From: Pascua guehoae
Lineage: Eukaryota; Basidiomycota; Tremellomycetes; Trichosporonales; Trichosporonaceae
NCBI GenBank assembly: GCA_001600415.1
Contig: BCJX01000003.1
Coordinates: 1,170,809-1,234,808 of the forward strand
Reading direction: 5' to 3'
DNA length: 64,000 nucleotides
The notes beneath the pieces are model-generated. The model was not told where the DNA came from. It saw only the letters and a list, made by a program, of their open reading frames with translations, and made no database searches. Below are positions 22,582 to 35,543 of this stretch, in pieces (within the stretch, counting starts at the first letter, position 1; every line of letters begins with the position of its first letter). The position numbers were made by a program, and so were the translations under genes.

Positions 22582-23861
22582 ATGGAGGCACTGTCCTTCA
22601 ACGTGAGTACACATGCCCGCAGCTCCATGCCACTACTGCGTACCAAGAGCCTGACCCCTCAACCCCCGACCGCAAGAGCTCCACTCACACAACAGGTCAA
22701 CAACGGTTTCCTGGACGGCATCGTCCGCGGGTACAAGAACTCGCTCCTGACGCCATCCAACTACCACAACCTCACGCAGTGCGAGAACCTCGAGGGTGGG
22801 TACTTGGGGTCTTTGGTACGTCGCTGACAGCAGACTTTCGCTTGCAGCTCTCGTCGACCGACTATGGCAACTTTCTTGCAAACGAGCCGTTGCCCTTGAG
22901 CACTGCGACGATTGCCGACAAGGTGAGTCTATCGACAGTGTCTGTGGTACTCTAGCTGCGGTGATGCCCATGCCATATCAGCTAACCTCTACAGGCTACG
23001 CAAAAGCTCGTCGATGAGTTCAACTTTATCCGGACAAACGCGGTCGAGCCACTGGCCACGTTTATGGACTACATCACGTACGCGTACATGATCGACAATG
23101 TGATCCTCCTCACACTGGGGACGCTGCACGAGCGCGACACACACGAGCTGCTGGAGCGCTGCCACCCTCTGGGCGTGTTTGACACGATGCCCGCGCTGTG
23201 TGTGGCGACCAACGTCGAGGAGCTGTACCACTCTGTGCTGGTCGAGACACCGCTGGCGCCCTACTTCCGCGACTGTCTTTCGGCGCAGGATCTCGACGAC
23301 CTCAACATTGAGATTATCCGCAATTCGCTCTACAAGGCGTACCTGGAAGACTTTTCGCAGTTTTGCCAGACGCTCCCTTCCCCGACTGGCGAGGTCATGG
23401 GCCGCATCCTGGCGTTCGAGGCCGACCGCCGCACGATCAACATTACCATCAACTCGTTTGGCACCGAACTGAGCAAGGACCAGCGTGCACGCCTCTTCCC
23501 CACCATTGGAAGGCTCTACCCCGAGGGCAACAATGCGCTCGCGCGCGCCGACGACATTGAGCAGGTCGTCGCCGCCGTCGACCACATTCAGGAGTACAAG
23601 GCCTTCTTTGACCGCGCGGGACAGGGCTCGTCGGGCGTGGCCGTCAGCTCTGGCGACGAAGACGCGGGTTCGTCGCTCGAAGACGAGTTTTTCAAGCACG
23701 ACGTCCAGCTCAACAAGGAGAGCTTCCTCCAGCAGTTCCAGTTTGCCGTCTTCTACTCGTTTGTCAAGCTCAAGGAGCAGGAGGTCAGGAACCTCACGTG
23801 GATCGCCGAGTGTATTGCTCAGGACGCAAAGGACCGTATCGGTGACTATGTCCCGATTTAG
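22582..23861 (+). CDS. VMA6: V-type proton ATPase subunit d
   Basis: Stalk-cap subunit joining the V0 proteolipid ring to V1 in the vacuolar proton pump. Exons 22582..22602, 22696..22795, 22834..22922 and 22995..23861 give 358 residues (yeast Vma6, 345). The protein follows the family closely: [97 protein letters not shown] and [11 protein letters not shown]. The C-terminus [23 protein letters not shown] is the usual ending. The third intron acceptor reads CTAACCTCTACAG and the second CTGACAGCAG. A Ser/Gly/Asp-rich loop ([19 protein letters not shown]) near residue 280 is the only non-conserved part. Confidence 0.98.
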
Positions 23862-25572
23862 GATATGTAGATTATGCAGACCGGCTCACGCCCGGGTAGA
23901 CTTGTCCAGCTGGTGTGTGAGGTTATGTGTGGGGGTGAGGGTTGGCTTGGAAGAGGTTATTTGGAGGCTAAGGTGGCGCGATGCGACTGGGTCACGTATC
24001 AAACGCTGAGGGGTGCTCTTGCTCACAGTCGAAACAGTGGCGATTCCGGCGACCTTTCGGGAGCTACTGCTAACATTCCTCTACCGCGGGTAAGCAGAAC
24101 CAAAACACGATGGTGTCAGACGCGAGAGTGGCACCGTCCGAATCAACGTGGCTATCGTGGCGAGACGGTCTTGTCGTGCTGGAGCCTTCTCGGGGCCGTC
24201 TCTCTCAGTTGCTCTTCGCCGGATCGGGACAAGGTCGCGGCGTCCTGCTTCTTGGGTATGGTCACGCGCAGTGCTTGACCCTGCCTAATGTCCGTCAGAT
24301 AGTTGACCAAGACATGAATGGCTGTCCGTTCCGCTCGAGTGATGAGCTGGATAGTGTCAGATGATGGTAGTGGCGACGTGGAGGTGAGCAGATTGTGACC
24401 TTGGAGTAGCACACTAGTTGTTGACACGTAGACATGTTGATGACAAGTGTGCATGGAGTGGTTGGGTTGTGATTCAGAAACATGAGGGACGGACGGATCG
24501 CCAAGTGAGATCCAAGCATGAGAAGCATCCCCAATGGTCTCTGGTCCCTCTATTGCCCGTCCCAGTCTGTGCCACCATGCAGTAGCTACAGTAGGCAGAG
24601 CGCATACAACGCAGCACCCATCGCGCCACGCGCACCATACGCCATACGCCAGCCTAGCCCGCATGCACCATGCACCCCACGCCCCCCCCCCTTTGCCAGC
24701 CGAACATGCGAACACACGAAACACGCAGTCATGCACAGGGGATCCGTGCACGCCATGCACGGCGTTGCAAGGACGCGTGCCTCTGCGCACGTGGACAAGG
24801 TGCCACGTCGCTCGGCGTTAAATTCGGGGGTAACGCCGAGCATGGACGTGGCGTGGCAGTGGCGCGAGGGTGCAGAGGTCTAGAGGTTGCTGCTTCGTGT
24901 TTGAACTTGAGATGGGATGGATGCATGCACTGCCGACTGGCTGCCGGCAGTGGGCGGTGCTGTGCGGTGCCAGCAGTGCCAGGCGGTGTTGCAGTAAAAC
25001 ACTGTTGAAAAAAGGGGTTTACGGGAAACGGCGCAGAATAGCAAGCAAGCGATAGTAGTAGTGCAAAGACACCTTGTACAAGCGATGCAGCGGGAGGCAC
25101 GGTACAGGACCGCCTCTTTTTTTTTTTTTTTCGCGTCAAGGAGAGAGAATTGGTGAGAGAGGAAAATGGGCATTGCGCGCGCACGCGTGCACGCGCTTGG
25201 TACAAGGTGGCACCCAGCCTGGCTGGACTGGCTGGCTGCCTGCCTGGGTGGACGGGGGCCTGGACCCTTAATGCGTGTCCACCCACCTTCCTTCCTTGCC
25301 CCCCGTCTGTTTCTCGCCCGCCCGCCCGCCGCTCGCCCACCGACCCACCGACCCACGGGCCCTACCCTGCGTGTCTCTAGCAGTCTGCCACGCTTGCACC
25401 ACCACTCCACGGCGGCACTCGCCTCCCCTCCCCTCCCCTCCCCTCTCCCCCTCCCCCTCCCTCCTACTTGCAACTAATCTCCCTCATAACCCACCTTTGC
25501 CTCCATCAACTCCATCCCACCCCCACACACCCTCTCACCCATCCTACCCCCCCGCCCCATCTCACAGCCAAC
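23862..25572. other. Intergenic, VMA6 3' flank and ARF promoter
   Basis: 1.7 kb. 24590-24840 is CA/TG-rich, a T15 run lies at 25117-25131, and the last 150 bases before the ARF ATG are strongly pyrimidine-rich (CCCCTCCCCTC), as in highly expressed fungal genes. No gene seen. Confidence 0.55.
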
Positions 25573-27094
<1,522 letters not shown>

Positions 27095-28171
27095 ACGCCC
27101 GGCCAGGCTGCGACCCGTGCCGTCTCTAGAGGCGGCTAGTGTGACTTGGTAGGAGTGATATATGCCTGTGACGTTTGTTCCCCTTTTTCAATCCATTTTC
27201 TCCATTTCCCTCTCTCCTTACCCAAACCCAACCAAACCCTCCCGCCGTCTACCCCGGGCCAAACCAGGTTGTTCGCACTTGCTATTCGCTATCGCTGGAC
27301 GTCGGAGCTCGTGACATTGGAGCATATGCACACCGCTTCGTCTGAGGTACTGTGCGTGGAGCAGGGGTGTGAGGGCGTGCGAGTGAGTCAGTGGAGTCAA
27401 CGAGTGGAGAGTTTGAGCAAGCGGGCGGCGGAGCGCGATCAGAGGCAGGCTTGCGTGAATCGGGTGTTGCTGCAATGACTGGGCGGTGTGGTTAACGGTC
27501 GCCACCCAGATGTCAGACAGGTGGGGCATGAGCCCAAATGTCAGGCAGGTCGGCATCAAGCATAAACAGATCTCTGGATACAGTTTTGCCACTGAGCCGT
27601 CTCTGGACATTCACATTGTCCCAAGCTGTCTCGATATTCAGTTCTCGATATTTATTCAGAGACAAACTAGAAGTATCGGGATCCACGGTTCCGTCGAGCA
27701 TGTCTATTATGCAGGCGCGTTGCAAAGTTGGGGTACTGAGACACGGCCGCTCCCGGGTCTCGAGACGGTCAAGTCGATCAAGTCGATTATCGAGAGGTCG
27801 AGATGTGGATTGGATCAACGTGCCCAAGCTTATGGACGGTAGGCAAAGGCGACAACGACGCCGACATGTACATGTGCAGCATAGCCATGTGGCGCTCCCG
27901 GGGTACGGGCACCCGCACTCGAACCCGTTCAGACCCGTCGCAGTAAACGCTCTGCAGAAAGCACTCCGCGGACAACACTCTACAGACAACACTCGGGGAA
28001 ACCACTCCACAGAAAACAATTTGCAAAAAACACTCTGCAGAAACCACTCCTCCACTCCCCAGTTGCCGATGCACCGTTCCATTGCCGAGTACTGTTACAA
28101 GGGTCTACTAATACTCTAATGCTCCCTGCCACCGTGCAGACCTGCGTGCAGACCTGCGTGCAGACCTGCGC
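27095..28171. other. Intergenic, 3' flanks of ARF and the SUT-type transporter
   Basis: 1.08 kb between convergent genes. Includes a degenerate repeat block (27951-28058). Confidence 0.55.
27951..28058. repeat. Degenerate CACTC-TGCAGAAA repeat block
   Basis: About eight imperfect copies of a roughly 13-16 bp unit built around ACACTCTGCAGAAA / ACCACTCCACAGAAA. Not coding on either strand; no similarity recognised. Confidence 0.7.
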
Positions 28172-31139
28172 TCAGCGGCTCGCCCACCGCCTCGCAAGGC
28201 GATAGGTGAGAAAGGCGCCGACGGCGGCGGCCGTGCCGCCGATGCGGAAGACGAGTCCGACGGCGCTTGGCGAGTGTTCCGGGGGCGCGCCCGGTGCGGG
28301 GGGTTGCGGCTTGGCGCCGCCCTCCATGAGTGCAAAGACTGCGCTTGCGACGGCGGTAATGACAAACTGGGGCATGACGATAAACACATTGTGGATGCCG
28401 AGGATGAGGCCTGCCTGGTCTGCCGTGCTGCTTTCCTTTGGGGCGGGCTCGCGGAGGCCGGGTGGGAGGGGAGTCAGTTCCTCGCCCGAGTGGCGGAGGA
28501 CGACGGTCGTGTCGAGCTCGTCGAGGGGTTCAGACAGGGTGGACACTGTGGCGTGCGAGGGGGCGCGCGTGTGGCGGAGTGTGCGTGGGGCCGGGGTCGG
28601 GGGGTGTTCTTCATCTGGCGAGTGGGTGCGCGAGCGTGATGCTCGCGAGTGCATATCGCCCTCGCCCTCGCCGAGCTCGGGGTCGGCGGCGAACAGGACC
28701 GTGCTGTCCGCGGCGCGCAGGGCGCGGATCTCGTGCGCCTCGGCCGCGTGCACGTCCGACTCGGGGTCGATGAGCACCAGCTCGCCCAGGAGCGCAAATG
28801 GCGCCCACTGCGCGAGCGCCCATGCAAACCCCGTGATCCCAATCACAGTGTATGCTCCCCCGACCGAGCGCGTAAACCACGACGCAAACATGCACGCGAC
28901 AAAGATGCACTGCGTCGCGACCCAGAGCCGGATGAGCGTGAGCCCCTGGATCGGGAGCGTGGGGACACCCGCACATGTCACACCGCGGCGAGGGGTCGCG
29001 CCGATCGTCTCGGCGGCAGCACGGAACGCACCGCCCACGGCCCCCGCGGCGCTTCCAGCAGCGTCCGACATGCGTTGGAACAGACCCCGAGGCTGCTCGC
29101 GCGCAGCCTTCCACATGGCAGAGTTTGGCGTGTCGCTCCCGCTGCCGCCGTCCTCGTCGTCCGCGTCGCCATTGGCCCCCGTTGCAGCGAGGCGCGCGTA
29201 CCCTGCCCCACCGGCTGGGTCCTGCACGCCCGAGCCCGCAACGAGAAACGGCGCACACACGCTCATGCACAGCGACACGACGGCCTGGAAGAACATTGCA
29301 CGCGAACCCGCACGCTCCGCTGCGCGTGTCCACGCCGCCGCCCCGGCTTCGTCGCTGCCAAACTCGCTCTGCGGGTGCTCGTCCCGGTAAATGTCCATGA
29401 CCCATATACTCGTGAAGAACAGGATCGGGTACCAGCCGAGATTGGCAAAGAACTGGATAAAGCAGATGGTCCGGATGTCGCGCGGGAGCTTGAACATGTT
29501 GTCCCAGATGGCACGCAGCGACGACCACAGTCCCGACCGAGACTGCTGCCGGTCGTCGCGCAGCAGGACGCGTTCGGTCACTGCCCACGACGTAGACGTG
29601 TGCGCTAATGCGAGCACCACAGAGGTCAGGAGCGACAGGATTTGCAGCTGCGAGTTGCCGAGAAGTGGCACCGCCGACGGGAGGTCAAAGTTGCCGCTGC
29701 GGTGTTAGCGAGTTGCGAGGATGTGAGGGAGTGTGCAGAGGAGGGTCGCGGGGACCATATGATCTTGGGCAGCAGTCAGGTATGGCAGGGTTGCCATCCA
29801 TGTGCGAGCCGAACAGCAGTGGGCACGCGGTGGGCTCCCCAGCGCCGGGGCAAGGGGTAGCATCTGCACACTTCTGGCCCATTTCGCGCCAGGAGGGAGA
29901 ATGTCCAGACCAGAGTAAACCCCGGCAATCTGCCTCGCGAACACCGCAGTGAATGCCCCAGGAGTGTGTCCGGTATACACGAGGCACATCCAAGGCCGGC
30001 ATAGTGCCATTGTTCCCCCCAACCCCCTACCCTACCCCCCTACGCCTCCTCCCCTCCCCGAGCCCACCCCACCCCCCNNNNNNNNNNNNNNNNNNNNNNN
30101 NNNNNNNNNNNNNNNNNNNNNNNNNNNNNNNNNNNNNNNNNNNNNNNNNNNNNNNNNNNNNNNNNNNNNNNNNNNNNNNNNNNNNNNNNNNNNNNNNNNN
30201 NNNNNNNNNNNNNNNNNNNNNNNNNNNNNNNNNNNNNNNNNNNNNNNNNNNNNNNNNNNNNNNNNNNNNNNNNNNNNNNNNNNNNNNNNNNNNNNNNNNN
30301 NNNNNNNNNNNNNNNNNNNNNNNNNNNNNNNNNNNNNNNNNNNNNNNNNNNNNNNNNNNNNNNNNNNNNNNNNNNNNNNNNNNNNNNNNNNNNNNNNNNN
30401 NNNNNNNNNNNNNNNNNNNNNNNNNNNNNNNNNNNNNNNNNNNNNNNNNNNNNNNNNNNNNNNNNNNNNNNNNNNNNNNNNNNNNNNNNNNNNNNNNNNN
30501 NNNNNNNNNNNNNNNNNNNNNNNNNNNNNNNNNNNNNNNNNNNNNNNNNNNNNNNNNNNNNNNNNNNNNNNNNNNNNNNNNNNNNNNNNNNNNNNNNNNN
30601 NNNNNNNNNNNNNNNNNNNNNNNNNNNNNNNNNNNNNNNNNNNNNNNNNNNNNNNNNNNNNNNNNNNNNNNNNNNNNNNNNNNNNNNNNNNNNNNNNNNN
30701 NNNNNNNNNNNNNNNNNNNNNNNNNNNNNNNNNNNNNNNNNNNNNNNNNNNNNNNNNNNNNNNNNNNNNNNNNNNNNNNNNNNNNNNNNNNNNNNNNNNN
30801 NNNNNNNNNNNNNNNNNNNNNNNNNNNNNNNNNNNNNNNNNNNNNNNNNNNNNNNNNNNNNNNNNNNNNNNNNNNNNNNNNNNNNNNNNNNNNNNNNNNN
30901 NNNNNNNNNNNNNNNNNNNNNNNNNNNNNNNNNNNNNNNNNNNNNNNNNNACTCCCCCCTCCCCCCCCGCACGACTCACCATAAGCCATCTCAACCGACC
31001 ACACAACCTGGGTCCCCAACATGCCAACCGTGAGGAGCGGGAGCCTCGCCCACCGCGGGCCCTTTACGCCCGGCGTGCCGACCCACTGGACCGTGTGGTC
31101 ATCGTCGTCCGCCGCGGGGATGTAGCCGCCGCCTGTCAT
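28172..31139 (-). CDS. SUT/GPH-type sugar (alpha-glucoside or sucrose) transporter, interrupted by gap
   Basis: Proton-coupled disaccharide transporter of the GPH family, related to plant SUT and fission yeast Sut1. Exon 1 is 31139..30980 (phase 1 exit) and the last exon is 29696..28172; middle exons fall in or beside the N gap (30078-30950), so the protein is incomplete. Exon 1 ends GPRWARLPLLTVGMLGTQ, VVWSVEMAY, the family's helix-1 signature. The last exon starts GNFDLPSAVPLLG and ends with GIHNVFIVMPQFVITAV, typical of helix 11. A long hydrophilic Ser/Arg/Asp-rich loop (about 60 residues, with many Ser-Pro and Arg-Ser sites) interrupts it before helix 11, and a second Gly/Asp-rich loop lies after helix 8. 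Both are larger than in plant SUTs. The missing part should include the RxGRRRP loop. Confidence 0.88.
30078..30950. other. Assembly gap, 873 Ns
   Basis: A run of N flanked on both sides by C-rich near-homopolymer sequence, within the SUT-type transporter gene. Probably a sequencing dropout at a G:C homopolymer. Confidence 0.98.
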
Positions 31140-32188
31140 GGCGGCGGTTGTCGAGGGGGCAGGGGGGCGGGGGAGTTGTTGGTGGGATGGGGGGAGCGGG
31201 TTTGAGTCCCGTAGGTGACGAGTGCCAGTGCCGAGTGACGGGTAACTGGCAAGTGGCAAGTGACGAGTGACGAGTGACTGTGACCAAGAGACGAGTCCGA
31301 GTCCGTCAACAGTCGATCGTACCCTCTAGCGCCCAGAGTCTAGCGTCTAGCGTCTCGCGGCGAGTGAAGTTGAACGTGAAGTTGAACTGGGTGACTCGCG
31401 GGGTTCAGGGCCGGACGTGGGGGAGGCGCGTCGATTCGCGTCGGCGTCGGCGTTCGGGTTCGAGACGGGGACGGTGTGGACGGTGTGGACGCTGTGGACG
31501 CTGTGGACGAGGACAGTGGACAGCACTAGTGTTCGAGTGGACAATGGGAACAATGGCGAGGGGTTGTGCAGGATGAGAGTTGCCGACGTCGACGCACAAT
31601 GGGATTCTGGGGGTGGATGTGGCATGTGCCCGGGGGTGGGTAGGTGAGAATGACGCTGCTCCAGTGCTGTGCTGCAGTTTGCGGTGGTGTGGCGGGACGC
31701 GTTCCTGGTCGACCAACGGCCAGGCACGGGCGCGTTGCACTTCCGCACTTGTAAACGCCAAAGGGGTGTCGGTTGGCAGTGTTCGTTCATCTGCGTGTCG
31801 CATGGAGGTTTGCATGCCATTGAAGAGAGATGACATTCAGATGGGTTCGCTTTGGTGAGACCATACAATGATACAATGGGCGCGCCTGCTGAAATGTTCC
31901 AGTTTGAATCAGTCAGAGGTCGCGTTCACACGACGTCTGGAGTCACTACTCACTTTGGTCACGAGCAGGCACACGCGCGCGCCACGTTTGAACGACGTGA
32001 TGCACGCGTAACCCCTCTCAAGACCAAATACGCGCAACAAGTCCAACGTGCATCGAGTACGTATACAGCGCCAATGGCAATACAGAGTGTGTCCTTAAAT
32101 CTCCTCCCCAGCGGCCGCGGCCACGACAACTAGGACGACCGCCACGCACCCCGCCCCGCTTGCTCCCACCAGCTCCCATCAGCTCACA
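31140..32188. other. Intergenic, SUT promoter and MCM2 3' flank
   Basis: About 1.05 kb. Holds two small tandem repeats: GTGACGA/GTGGCAA-type units near 31214-31280 and four 9-bp TGTGGACGN units at 31475-31510. No gene recognised. Confidence 0.6.
31475..31510. repeat. Four 9-bp tandem repeats
   Basis: Units TGTGGACGG, TGTGGACGC, TGTGGACGC and TGTGGACGA, upstream of the SUT-type gene. Confidence 0.9.
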
Positions 32189-35147
32189 CTAGGCCGCCTC
32201 GGTGTCCGTGACAAAGACCTTTTCGATCGTCGCGGGGCCGTCGCCCGTGACGAGCTTGTACCCGTTGGCGGCAAAGAGGCGGGAGCGGAGGAATGGCCCG
32301 ACGTCGTAGATTTCAACCTCCTTTGCGCGCTGCTCGAGCTGGCTGACGCGCACCGACACGCGGTCGGGGGCCTCACCGCGCTGGTGGAAGTGGATGCGCG
32401 TCTTGTCCTTTACAATCTGGCCCAGGAGGAAGGCGAGGAGCTCGTCGTGGTCTGCCGCCTGCGTCACATACTTGCGGAACCCGCGCTCGAGCGTCTTCTT
32501 GATGCTCATCTTCTGCGCATTCACAAACGATCCGACCGTCACCTGGATCGCGAGGTCGATGTCGTCGCTGCGCACAAATTCGCGCAGGTGCATCTTGGCA
32601 GACGCCTCGGACATGCGGATCATGCTCTCCAAGTGGCGCACGGTGATGGGGAACGAGCCCGTCGCGAGCGATTCGCGACGCAGGTCGGCGTACAGACGCG
32701 CAAGCTTGTCCTGGTCGAGCTGGTACAGCTTGGGCTGGATGTGGTCCTTGGCGTACATGATGTACTTGCGCAAAAGGTCCTGCGGAATGACCTGGGGGTA
32801 AGCTTTGAAACACTAGCCGCTTCGGCAACCGCCATCGACTCACATCTCCGTCAACCGCAGTGATGACATTGACCTCGTCCTTGTCCGAGTCAAAGTTGGG
32901 GTGCGAGCGGAGGTGAGACCCAACGACAAACTGGGCCAGCATCTCATCCTGGACGGGGTCGGCGGCATCCTTGACCACACACAGGACATCGAAACGGGAC
33001 AGAATGGGCTCGGTGAGCTCGACGTTTTGCTGGAAGGGAATGGTGGGGTTGTAGCGGCCACCGATAGGGTTGGCAGCGGCGACAATCGCACAGCGCGCCT
33101 GGAGCGTCGTGACGATACCAGCCTTGGAGATGGAAATGCTCTGCTGCTCCATTGCCTCGTGGATCGAGGTACGGTCCGCGTCGTTCATCTTGTCAAACTC
33201 GTCAATCAGGCAGTGGCCCTGGTCGGCAAGCACAAGAGCACCACCCTCGAGCGTCCACTCGCGCGTGACGGGGTCCTTGCGGACAGACGCCGTGAGACCG
33301 ACGGCACTCGCACCCTGGCCAGTGGTGAAGACGGCACGCGATGCCGTCTTCTCGACGTACTTGAGGAACTGCGACTTTGCGGTACCGGGGTCACCAAGGA
33401 GGAGGACGTTGATGTCACCGCGGATACGGTGCTTGCGGTTGATGTCCTTTGTCACACCACCAAAGAGCGAGAGCGCGACGGCAGTCTTGATGTCGTCGTG
33501 GCCGTAGATGGACGGCGCAATCGACTTGATGATGCGCTTGGCGATACGCTCGTCGCGCGACATTGTGCGGATCATCTTTTCGTCCTCTTCCGTGAGGCGG
33601 AACGACGCGTACTGGTCATCCTTTTTGCGAATGTGGTTGGCCTCAATGACCGTCGAGAAGACGGGGAACCCGTTCTTCGAGTTGAGCGACGCGTCAAAGT
33701 TGTTCCGGTAGATGCCCGTGATTTCAATCTCTTCACCGGGCTTGGCAATGTCAATCAGGTCCCACAGGAGAATAACCTCGCGGTGGCGCGGGAGACGACC
33801 CGCAGGCACCGACCCCGGCGACTCTTGAAGCGTCATCTTCTGGTAGTTGCGGTACACGGTCTGCTCAGAGTTGACCTGGAACGGGCCGCGGCCCTCGCAC
33901 GCCGAACAGTAGCTGATCTTGAGCTCCTTGGTCGTGTCCTGGAAGAATGGGCCGAGCGTCGTGCCACACTTCAAGCAGTCAAACTTGACATACTTGAGCT
34001 GCGGGAACACACCTGTGCGGCGCGTGACCACACCCGACACGCTGACCAGACAGTTGAGGTTGTTCTGGCGCAGGTCGCGGAGCGAGAGTGTGTACGGGAG
34101 GTCGGTGATGCGCACATGGATCTCAGAGTGAATGCGGTCGTACGACGGGTAGTAGAGCAGAATCGCCTGGAGAGCAACCTCGTCAAAGAGCGCAAGCATC
34201 GACTGGGGTGAGTTTGCCAAAAAGTAGGCGAGGATCGGGCGCGAGTCGGCGAGGTGCATGTACGAGACTTCGAGCGATTCCGAGTTGACTGGGGTGTCAG
34301 TGGGTGCCTGTTTGTTTCGGCTCACTCTCTCCGAGGTGCTTGATGCGTTGGCCGTAGACCGACTGGCCATTCTTGTCGGTAAAAGTCATGAGGAACGACC
34401 GGAAGTGCTTCTGGATCGCATTGCGAACCTGCGGATACGAGACCCACTCGGCAATCGATGGCGCCTTGATGTCGCCCAGGTGCTCGAGCGACATTTCCTG
34501 TGGGTTAGAATGGTGGGTCTCGGTCACAGCCATGGCTCAAGGCTCAAGGCTCAAGGCCCAATGCTCACATCCTCGTCCTCGGCGTCGTCCTCTTCCATGC
34601 GCTCGTCGTACTGCCTACGCGCGCGGCGCACGTTGATACCACTGAGGAGACCCCCGTCGTAGCCTCCATCGTCGTCGTCGTCGCTCTGGAGGAACGTCGG
34701 CATGTGGCCGCGCCGCGCCGCACGCGTCCCGGGGAGGCCGCGGTCACGGCGTGCCATTTCGCGTTCGGCCGCAAGCCGCTCTGCGCGGGTCATTTCTGGC
34801 AGACTGCTGCGGTCGTCGAGCCCGGCCTGCGAGTACGTGTCGAGGTCCGGGTTGGACTCGTAGTCGCGCTCGAGCACATCGTCGTTGAACAGGTCTTCTC
34901 CCTCGTCGTCGTCTTCGTCGTCACCTGCATCGCGCCGTCCGCGCGCGCGCATCTCGGCCTCTTCGTCGTCTCCGACATCCTCCTCGTCGCCAAAGTCGGA
35001 GAATGGCGCGGGCGGCGATGAAGGCGGCAGAGACGACGGTGGTGGCGACGACGAGCGCACGCCCGATGGACCCCCAGGTGTTGAGGCTGCCGAGGAACGG
35101 CGGCGCTTGTTGCGGGATTGCGTTGTGGGTGGGATGGGCGAGGACAT
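32189..35147 (-). CDS. MCM2: DNA replication licensing factor MCM2
   Basis: ATPase subunit of the MCM2-7 replicative helicase, loaded at origins in G1. Minus-strand exons 35147..34569, 34497..34326, 34288..32844 and 32791..32189 give 932 residues. The N-terminus is long, acidic and Ser/Pro-rich ([30 protein letters not shown]), as in MCM2 histone-binding tails. Then come a zinc finger (CLKCGTTLG...YCSACEG), Walker [10 protein letters not shown], Walker B LIDEFDKM, sensor [11 protein letters not shown] and the arginine finger LSRFDVL. The C-terminal part [13 protein letters not shown] matches MCM2 winged-helix tails. Junctions are in frame; the exon 2/3 join gives [18 protein letters not shown], as in other MCM2s. 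It is divergent from SNU13 across 396 bases that carry two MluI cell-cycle boxes, consistent with G1/S control. Confidence 0.97.
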
Positions 35148-35543
35148 TATGTTTGTGTGGATGGAGATGTAGTGTAGTTTGAGGCAAACACAACAATGGA
35201 ATGGCAGAGATGGGGGCGAGCGAGGGAGGGAGGGAGGGAGGCCATATGGCTTGTTCAGGACGCGTCGCGTCCATCCATTCAGACGCGTCAGGGGCGCACA
35301 CGCACAATGTGCCTTTTTGGCATTTTATCCAGACCTAAAACCACGTGGTAGACAATCCATGCTGTTTTTTTCTGGAAGCCATTTATGCTAATTTATCCTG
35401 AAACCCGATCCGATGCTAAAATGCTTCCGCATCCGCCACTGTGCCACTGGATATTATTTTCTGCTACTCACCAGCGTCGATCTCGTACCAACAACATCAT
35501 CACCTTCGACCCAGGATCCTTGAGTGAGGTCAATAGAAACAAC
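35148..35543. promoter_or_regulatory. Divergent promoter of MCM2 and SNU13
   Basis: 396 bases between the two start codons. The MCM2 side carries a G/A-rich block (GGGA repeats, 35220-35240) and two ACGCGT boxes; the SNU13 side is AT-richer. Confidence 0.7.
35260..35288. promoter_or_regulatory. Two MluI cell-cycle boxes (MCB) upstream of MCM2
   Basis: ACGCGT occurs at 35260-35265 and 35283-35288, 113 and 136 bases upstream of the MCM2 ATG; the first is followed by CGCGT (GGACGCGTCGCGTCC). In fungi, MBF (Swi6 with an Mbp1-type APSES protein) binds ACGCGT to drive replication genes at G1/S. The site is palindromic, so orientation is undefined. Confidence 0.7.

Noticed and set aside
32901..34211. 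436-codon plus-strand frame antisense to MCM2
   Set aside because: Antisense shadow of a strongly conserved coding exon.
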